NCBI GenBank assembly: GCA_910583615.1
Contig: CAJTXP010000020.1
Span: 3,512-67,511, forward strand
Source of the DNA: an uncultured Lachnospiraceae bacterium
Lineage (GTDB): Bacteria > Bacillota > Clostridia > Lachnospirales > Lachnospiraceae
Reading direction: 5' to 3'
Length of the DNA stretch: 64,000 bases
Positions 58,775 through 64,000 of this stretch are shown here, one piece after another. The position numbers and the translations under genes are program-made. How positions within the stretch are numbered: the stretch's first letter is position 1; each line of letters starts with the position of its first letter. The notes under the pieces were generated by a model. It searched no databases. It was given only the letters and a program-made list of their open reading frames with translations, and was not told where the DNA came from.

Positions 58775-60415
58775 ATGATCAGTGCAAATAATGTAACGCT
58801 CCGTCTGGGCAAAAAAGCCCTTTTCGAAGATGTGAATATAAAATTCACGGAAGGAAACTGCTACGGCCTGATCGGCGCCAACGGCGCCGGCAAGTCTACG
58901 TTTTTAAAGATCCTGTCCGGAGAGCTGGACTCCACCAGCGGCGAGATCGCCGTCACGCCGGGCCAGCGCCTCTCCTTTTTGAAGCAGGACCACTTCCAGT
59001 ATGATGAATATCCGGTCATGGATACGGTCATCATGGGAAACGCAAGGCTCTACGAGATCATGAAGGAAAAGGACGCCATCTATGCCAAAGAAGATTTTAC
59101 CGACGAGGACGGAATCCGCGCCAGCGAACTGGAAGCAGAATTCGCGGACATGGACGGCTGGGAGGCGGAATCCGACGCCTCCACCCTGTTAAACGGCCTG
59201 GGGATCGAGACGGAATTCCACTATTCGCTCATGAAGGACCTGACCGGAGCGCAGAAGGTCAAGATCCTTCTGGCGCAGGCGCTGTTCGGCAACCCGGACA
59301 TCCTGCTTCTGGACGAGCCTACCAACCACCTGGATCTGGACGCTATCGCCTGGCTGGAAGAATTCCTCATCAACTTTGACAACACGGTCATCGTGGTCTC
59401 CCACGATCGTTATTTTTTAAACAAAGTATGTACCCACATTGCGGACATTGACTACGGCAAGATCCAGCTGTACGCCGGCAACTATGATTTCTGGTATGAG
59501 TCCAGCCAGCTCATGATCCGCCAGATGAAGGAAGCCAACAAGAAGAAGGAAGAGAAGATCAAGGAGCTGCAGGAGTTCATCTCCCGTTTCTCCGCCAACG
59601 CTTCCAAGTCCAAACAGGCTACCTCCAGGAAAAAAGCGCTGGAGAAAATCCAGCTGGACGAGATCCGTCCTTCCAGCCGGAAATATCCCTACATTGATTT
59701 CCGTCCCAACCGGGAGATCGGCAACGAGATGCTGACCGTGGAAGGCATCTCCAAGACCATCGACGGCGTCAAGGTGCTGGACAACATTTCCTTCATTCTC
59801 GGGCATGACGACAAGGTGGCGTTCGTGGGAAGCAACGAATTTGCCAAGACCACCTTATTCAAAATCCTGTCCGGAGAGATGGAACCGGACGAGGGAAGCT
59901 ACAAGTGGGGCGTGACCACCTCCCAGTCCTATTTCCCGAAGGATAACACGAAGGAATTCGACAACGACGACATCATCGTGGACTGGCTGACCCAGTATTC
60001 CGAGATCAAGGACGTGACCTATGTCCGCGGTTTCCTGGGAAGAATGCTCTTTGCCGGAGAGGACGGCGTGAAAAAGGTACGCATCCTGTCCGGAGGCGAG
60101 AAGGTCCGCTGTATGCTCAGCAAGCTCATGATCTCCGGAGCCAATGTGCTGATCCTGGACGAACCCACGGACCACCTGGATATGGAATCCATCACCGCGC
60201 TCAATAACGGCTTGATCAAATTCCCGGGCGTCCTTCTGTTCTCCTCCCGCGACCACCAGATCGTCCAGACCACGGCGAACCGGATCATCGAGATCCTGCC
60301 GAACGGGTCCATGATCGACAAGATCACCACCTACGACGAATATCTGGAAAGCGACGAGATGGCAAGAAAACGTACCGTCTATACGAGTAATAAATTTGCG
60401 GAAGAGGACGACTGA
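58775..60415 (+). CDS. ABC-F family ATPase (YkpA/YbiT type)
   Basis: ABC-F proteins are soluble twin ABC ATPases that act on the ribosome, in translation or antibiotic protection. The 546-residue protein has Walker A GANGAGKST at 34-42 and signature LTGAQ in the first domain, a linker with many lysines (EANKKKEEKIKELQEFISRF), and a second domain with a degenerate Walker A (GSNEFAKTT) and signature LSGGEKVRCML. Both domains have DEPTNHLD or DEPTDHLD Walker B motifs. Codons end in C or G far more than in its neighbours, suggesting high expression. I use the ATG at 58775, six bases after AAAGGT. Confidence 0.92.
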   Translation: MISANNVTLRLGKKALFEDVNIKFTEGNCYGLIGANGAGKSTFLKILSGELDSTSGEIAVTPGQRLSFLKQDHFQYDEYPVMDTVIMGNARLYEIMKEKDAIYAKEDFTDEDGIRASELEAEFADMDGWEAESDASTLLNGLGIETEFHYSLMKDLTGAQKVKILLAQALFGNPDILLLDEPTNHLDLDAIAWLEEFLINFDNTVIVVSHDRYFLNKVCTHIADIDYGKIQLYAGNYDFWYESSQLMIRQMKEANKKKEEKIKELQEFISRFSANASKSKQATSRKKALEKIQLDEIRPSSRKYPYIDFRPNREIGNEMLTVEGISKTIDGVKVLDNISFILGHDDKVAFVGSNEFAKTTLFKILSGEMEPDEGSYKWGVTTSQSYFPKDNTKEFDNDDIIVDWLTQYSEIKDVTYVRGFLGRMLFAGEDGVKKVRILSGGEKVRCMLSKLMISGANVLILDEPTDHLDMESITALNNGLIKFPGVLLFSSRDHQIVQTTANRIIEILPNGSMIDKITTYDEYLESDEMARKRTVYTSNKFAEEDD

Positions 60416-60440
60416 TTCTTCCAATGCCGCAGACGTCAAA

Positions 60441-60477
60441 AGCCGGCGGACAGGTGACGTATCACCTGCCGCCGGCT
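60441..60477. terminator. Bidirectional terminator
   Basis: AGCCGGCGG-ACAGGTG pairs with CACCTG-CCGCCGGCT around a six-base loop, followed by CTTTCTCTTTT. It serves the converging ABC-F gene and the DUF4179-like gene. Confidence 0.85.
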
Positions 60478-60491
60478 CTTTCTCTTTTCTG

Positions 60492-61685
60492 TTATCTTTT
60501 CAGCCTGTACACCGCAAAGGTTACCGTGCCGTCCTCATTGAGCGTAACCACATCCACCTGCAGACTCCTGATTCCGCCGTCGCTGTAGGACCAGTTGCAA
60601 ACCCTCATACTGCCCGGCTTTTTCTCCGGGAACAGCTCATTCACGAAGATCGGCCCGCTTCCGCTGCCTTCCTCTCCCAGATCATAGGAATATTCAGCAA
60701 TTCCGTCCGCATCCGGCCTGCACACCTGCACGGTGGATTCGATCCGCTCCGCGTCTTCTTTGATCCTGCCCTCCTGAAGCTCGGACTGAAACACTTCCAT
60801 CCAGGCTTCGATCTCCAGATCCTGCTCATCCATCTCCATGGGCTCATCCTCCGCGTGCATCTCTTCTTCCAGGGACCGCAGGAACGCCTCTGCCGCCGCC
60901 GGGTCTCCTTTGGCAGGGTCCAGAGGAAGGACAAACAGCGCATTCACCTTCCCATAGCTCTCATTCCTTGTGATCTCCCCGGTGGCCTCATCAAACCGAT
61001 AAGCCTCACTGTCGTAGAAGGTTCCGGAACTGACGCCGATGTAAATCCCCCGGTCTGCGAAGATGTCGATATTTTCCATAGACAGCAGACGGTACTGTAT
61101 CCCATCCTGTACAAATTCGCTGTATCCGCCGCCCAGATTCATAAGGCCGTAATTCCACGGCTCCAGCCCCTTAATATAAGGAGACACATAGAACGGCTCC
61201 TCTCCGTACGCGTCGTCGCCGGTATCCGGCATGGGGCTGCCGTCCGCCCGCTCAATGGCCACCGCCGTATAGAACCGGTCGTCCTCCACTTGCCCTTTCT
61301 CATCCACCGGAAGGTATTCGCTGATGTTCCGGCCGGTCACCGCCCCCAGAAGAGTGATCCGGTATCCCGCATATTCCTGCGTCTCATTGACCAGCACGGC
61401 GTCCTCTCCCTGAAACGCGTCCATCAGCTTCTGATCCTGCAGCTCCCGGGCGATCTGCCCGGGAGTCAGATACCTGGCGGCTGCCACCACCGCCGCGGAA
61501 CCGATCACCAGTGTCAATGCTGCCGCCGTCACCGCCGCGGATATCCTGCTTTTTCTCATTTTCGACCTGTCTGCCATATTCTCCATCTCCTCTGCCTGAT
61601 ATAAAAGATTCTGATTGAGCCATGCATCCGGCTCATTCTGCGGAGTAAGGGCCTGTTTTAAAACACGATCAAGATCTCTTTTCAT
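60492..61685 (-). CDS. Membrane partner of ECF sigma (DUF4179-like)
   Basis: The protein has 397 residues from the ATG at 61685. A cytoplasmic N-terminal segment of about 45 residues (KRDLDRVLKQALTPQNEPDAWLNQNLL) precedes one membrane helix (ISAAVTAAALTLVIGSAAVVAAA), and the remaining 330 residues form an extracytoplasmic domain. This is the layout of DUF4179-type anti-sigma factors found beside ECF sigma genes in Firmicutes. It overlaps the sigma gene by 17 bases, with GGAGG upstream of the start. The outside domain probably senses an envelope signal (inference). Confidence 0.8.
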   Translation of the reverse strand: MKRDLDRVLKQALTPQNEPDAWLNQNLLYQAEEMENMADRSKMRKSRISAAVTAAALTLVIGSAAVVAAARYLTPGQIARELQDQKLMDAFQGEDAVLVNETQEYAGYRITLLGAVTGRNISEYLPVDEKGQVEDDRFYTAVAIERADGSPMPDTGDDAYGEEPFYVSPYIKGLEPWNYGLMNLGGGYSEFVQDGIQYRLLSMENIDIFADRGIYIGVSSGTFYDSEAYRFDEATGEITRNESYGKVNALFVLPLDPAKGDPAAAEAFLRSLEEEMHAEDEPMEMDEQDLEIEAWMEVFQSELQEGRIKEDAERIESTVQVCRPDADGIAEYSYDLGEEGSGSGPIFVNELFPEKKPGSMRVCNWSYSDGGIRSLQVDVVTLNEDGTVTFAVYRLKR

Positions 61686-62202
61686 GCAAAACAACCTCCA
61701 GTTCTTTTTTCAACACCTTTTTTGCCTTGTAAAGCCTGCTCTTCACGGTTCCCTCCGGAATCTTCAGCACCTGCGAGATCTCGGAAAGCTTCAATTCTTC
61801 CATATAAAAGAGCAGTACCGGAAGCCTGTATTTTTCCGGCAGGCTGCCCACCGCCTTTTGTACCAGCGTCCTCTCCTCTTCGGATATGACCTGCTCTTCC
61901 GGCGACAGTTCCCCTGCAGGCAGCTCCAGAACGGTATCCTCCATGGACAACACCGGTCCTGTGATCCGCTGTCTCCAGGCGAATTTCCGTCTCCGGTTCC
62001 TCCACAGGTTCACTGCCACCGACAGCAGATAGCTTTTGGGATTGCTGGTAATATCCAGCCTTCCTTTCAGTTCCACCATTTTCAGAAAGGTATCCTGGTA
62101 CAGATCATCCGCTTCCTGCCTGCTGCCGGCCAGCTGACAGCAGAAAGAATAGATGCATTTTCCATACCGTTTGATACATTCCTCCAGCTCTTCATGGCTC
62201 AT
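61669..62202 (-). CDS. ECF-type RNA polymerase sigma factor
   Basis: The protein has 177 residues with region 2 (EADDLYQDTFLKMVELKGRLDITSNPKSYLLSVAVNLWRNRRRK) and region 4 (LPEKYRLPVLLFYMEELKLSEISQVLKIPEGTVKSRLYKAKKVLKKEL). Regions 1.1 and 3 are absent, as in ECF factors. GGAGGATAAAAC precedes the ATG. It forms an overlapping pair with its membrane partner downstream. Targets are unknown. Confidence 0.95.
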   Translation of the reverse strand: MSHEELEECIKRYGKCIYSFCCQLAGSRQEADDLYQDTFLKMVELKGRLDITSNPKSYLLSVAVNLWRNRRRKFAWRQRITGPVLSMEDTVLELPAGELSPEEQVISEEERTLVQKAVGSLPEKYRLPVLLFYMEELKLSEISQVLKIPEGTVKSRLYKAKKVLKKELEVVLHEKRS

Positions 62203-62291
62203 GTTTTATCCTCCAGTTTCAGACGTCTTTTCCGAAGGCTTTGCCCTTCACCCTTATATGGTAATCACAGGGAAAATGGTTCTCTTTTTTG

Positions 62292-62330
62292 AAAAAAAGA
62301 CAGGCGCCGGACTGCACACCTGTCTTTTTC
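62292..62330. terminator. Terminator after the IIB-like gene
   Basis: AAAAAGACAGG pairs with CCTGTCTTTTT around a loop of about 15 bases, flanked by A- and T-runs. It separates the galE/IIB-like transcript from the ECF sigma gene. Confidence 0.8.
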
Positions 62331-62338
62331 CAAATGAC

Positions 62339-62662
62339 TCATATCATAAGCTGTTCTTTGTAACGTCTGATCTCGGCAATCGCCTCCTGCATGACCCGGT
62401 CGCCCTTTGCCATGCCAAAATCCCGGGTATCCACCGCCAGCACCGGAATATCCAACGGCACCCGTTCCCGCACACTGGCAAGCGCACAGCGCACCTGAGG
62501 TCCAACAAGAACGATATCAACGTCTTCTTTTCCCTCATCAAGTCCTGAAAGAGAAGATATGATAATTTCTGCTTCAACCAGATTGGCATGCGCCCAGGCA
62601 GACATCCGGTCTTTCAGGATACTTGCAGACGTTCCGGAATAACTCACCAATACAACTTTCAT
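62339..62662 (-). CDS. PTS lactose/cellobiose IIB-like protein without the catalytic cysteine
   Basis: The protein has 107 residues, the IIB size. The N-terminus MKVVLVSYSGTSASILKDRM aligns with the IIB phosphorylation loop (VCAAGMSTSMLVxxM), but the phospho-accepting cysteine is serine 7. The following DVDIVLVGPQVR strand and the VDTRDFGMAKGDRVM segment keep the IIB fold, including the usual position of the substrate-side loop. No IIA or IIC gene is nearby. It cannot transfer phosphate in the normal way and may be a regulatory relic. It lies 19 bases downstream of galE and is probably cotranscribed. Confidence 0.8.
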   Translation of the reverse strand: MKVVLVSYSGTSASILKDRMSAWAHANLVEAEIIISSLSGLDEGKEDVDIVLVGPQVRCALASVRERVPLDIPVLAVDTRDFGMAKGDRVMQEAIAEIRRYKEQLMI

Positions 62663-62681
62663 CTTTTCCCTCGCCGGTCAT

Positions 62682-63704
62682 TTATTCAGGATCATTGTAA
62701 CCATTGGGATTCTGAGACTGCCATCTCCAGGAATCCGCGCACATTTCTTCAATCCCGTACTCTGCTTCCCAGCCCAGTTCTTCCTTCGCCTTCGTCGGGT
62801 TGCAGTAGCAGGTGGCAATATCTCCTGCACGGCGTGCCTTGATCGCATACGGAATCTCCTTCCCGCACGCCTTTCCAAAGGCCTCCACCACCTGCAGAAC
62901 ACTGTAGCCGTGTCCGGTACCCAGATTGTAGATCCGGACTGCTTTTTCTTCTTTAAACTTCTCCAGTGCCTTTACGTGTCCCCTTGCAAGATCCACCACA
63001 TGAATATAATCGCGCACGCCGGTTCCGTCCGGAGTGTCATAGTCATTCCCAAATACGCCGACACATTCCAGTTTTCCGATGGCAACCTGTGCTACATAAG
63101 GAAGAAGATTATTGGGAATGCCTTTCGGATCCTCCCCGATCTTACCGGATTTATGCGCTCCTATTGGGTTGAAATAGCGAAGCAGGATCACATTCCATTC
63201 CGGATCGGATTTCTGAATGTCCATCAGTACCTGCTCCAGCATGGTCTTGGTCTGTCCATAAGGATTCGTCGGAGACTGCTTGGGACAGTTTTCCGTGATC
63301 GGGATCTCCAGAGGATCTCCGTATACAGTCGCAGAAGAACTGAAAATGATATTTTTCACGCCGTTCTTCCTCATGGTATCACACAGAAGCAGCGTCCCCG
63401 TCATATTATTATAATAATACTCAATCGGCTTTGCCACTGATTCTCCTACCGCTTTGTACCCTGCAAAATGAATGACCGCTTCCGGTTTTTCTGCTTTAAA
63501 TATCTCATCCAGCTTTGGCTGGTTCAGAAGATCCGCCTCATAGAATGTCAAAGACTTTCCTGTTATCTCCTTCACCCGATCCAGTGCTTTCTCACTTGCA
63601 TTGTACAGATTGTCAACAACGACCACTTCATAGCCTTCATTCAAGAGTTCCACGCAGGTATGGCTTCCAATATACCCGGCGCCGCCCGTAACCAGTATTT
63701 TCAT
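62682..63704 (-). CDS. galE: UDP-glucose 4-epimerase
   Basis: GalE interconverts UDP-glucose and UDP-galactose. The 340-residue protein begins MKILVTGGAGYIGSHTCVELL (NAD-binding), with FSSSATVYGDP (catalytic serine region), NPYGQTKTMLEQVL (YxxxK), YFNPIGAHKSGKIGEDP and RDYIHVVDLARGHV. The ATG at 63704 follows GGAATGAGG; nine earlier codons of the open frame lack a site. It supplies galactosyl donors for surface polysaccharide and the Leloir pathway. Confidence 0.97.
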   Translation of the reverse strand: MKILVTGGAGYIGSHTCVELLNEGYEVVVVDNLYNASEKALDRVKEITGKSLTFYEADLLNQPKLDEIFKAEKPEAVIHFAGYKAVGESVAKPIEYYYNNMTGTLLLCDTMRKNGVKNIIFSSSATVYGDPLEIPITENCPKQSPTNPYGQTKTMLEQVLMDIQKSDPEWNVILLRYFNPIGAHKSGKIGEDPKGIPNNLLPYVAQVAIGKLECVGVFGNDYDTPDGTGVRDYIHVVDLARGHVKALEKFKEEKAVRIYNLGTGHGYSVLQVVEAFGKACGKEIPYAIKARRAGDIATCYCNPTKAKEELGWEAEYGIEEMCADSWRWQSQNPNGYNDPE

Positions 63705-63821
63705 GTGCCTCATTCCTTCCAAAGATTCCATATTCGTATCAGCCTGAATATCTCGTCGTATCCAGTCTGCCCGTTACGTATCAGTGTAACACATTTTCAT
63801 TGGAATAGCAATGAAACCACC

Positions 63822-63850
63822 TTGTATTTTTTGTAAAGTAGATTTATAAT
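63822..63850 (+). promoter_or_regulatory. Strong sigma-A promoter at the right end
   Basis: TTGTAT (63822-63827), 17 bases, consensus TATAAT (63845-63850). The leader of about 95 bases contains an AACGTC/GACGTT hairpin and ends in AAGGAG ten bases before a GTG. Confidence 0.7.
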
Positions 63851-63950
63851 CTTTATAAGCAGTTAAACCAGAATGTCTGATCTGCCCGTACCTGTATCTT
63901 AACGTCCGGTATCAAAGTCCGACGTTTATATAATAAGGAGACGATATAGT

Positions 63951-64000
63951 GTGAAAGAAACTAGAGGACAGCCAATAAATGGCGCACTGAAACAAGCTAT
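63951..64000 (+). CDS. Start of an unidentified gene, cut by window edge
   Basis: A GTG at 63951 follows AAGGAG at 63935-63940, and the frame stays open to the edge (MKETRGQPINGALKQA). Sixteen codons are too few to name a family. The preceding consensus promoter and ribosome site make a real gene likely. Confidence 0.5.
   Translation, partial: MKETRGQPINGALKQA

Overview
This 64 kb window comes from a spore-forming member of the Clostridia, most likely Lachnospiraceae. The reasons are an alpha/beta-type small acid-soluble spore protein, SpoIIM, a Spo0E-like peptide, RNase Y, a Gram-positive LexA box before recA, strong AGGAGG ribosome binding sites and moderate GC. Most genes lie on the minus strand. 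Everything was read by eye; no database search was run, so family names rest on recognised motifs, length and gene order.

Layout. (1) 0.4-10.9 kb: a five-gene minus-strand operon, MoxR-type AAA+ ATPase, DUF5682 protein, VWA protein, SWIM zinc-finger protein and DUF4132 protein. This is the same set as E. coli yehL/M/P/Q plus yehI, with overlapping genes and its own promoter; a truncated histidine phosphatase follows. (2) 11-16 kb: a lipoprotein, a SASP, a Spo0E-like peptide, lgt, ychF and a small repeat-flanked gene with an inverted paralogue. (3) 15.8-24.4 kb: a zinc-ribbon membrane protein, an SPFH/zinc-ribbon protein, then rseP, dxr, cdsA, uppS, frr and pyrH (isoprenoid, phospholipid and translation operon), dtd and maf. 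(4) 24.5-33.6 kb: lower glycolysis (eno, gpmI, tpiA, pgk, gap) with a sigma-like/SH3 membrane protein and a lipoprotein inserted. (5) 33.6-36.9 kb: a polar amino-acid ABC transporter with two binding proteins. (6) 37-46.8 kb: a xerD-like gene, spoIIM, proC, rny, recX, recA, asd, argH and a formate/nitrite-type channel.

(7) 47.0-56.9 kb is a 9.85 kb integrated element in the 3' half of tRNA-Thr(CGT), bounded by identical 47-bp att repeats. It carries a tyrosine integrase next to attR, an excisionase-like protein, a CHC2-Toprim-SF3 primase-helicase, several small DNA-binding regulators with operator arrays, a ParB-like protein, a HIRAN-like protein, its own sigma-70 factor and a type I toxin/antisense RNA cassette. 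No capsid, packaging, relaxase or conjugation genes are visible. A GGCAGCAGG iteron-like word is strongly enriched inside it, with two dense clusters flanking the primase about 4.3 kb apart, resembling the ori/crr layout of satellite phage P4. The element is therefore best described as an autonomously replicating satellite-like or mobilizable island.

(8) 57-64 kb: a decayed copy of the toxin leader just outside attR, glgA, an ABC-F protein, an ECF sigma factor with a membrane partner, a lactose-type PTS IIB-like protein lacking the catalytic cysteine, galE and the start of an unknown gene. At least eight copies of a dispersed palindromic element with ends near GTTACTTTTCAC / GTGAAAAGTAAC occupy intergenic gaps throughout the chromosomal part.
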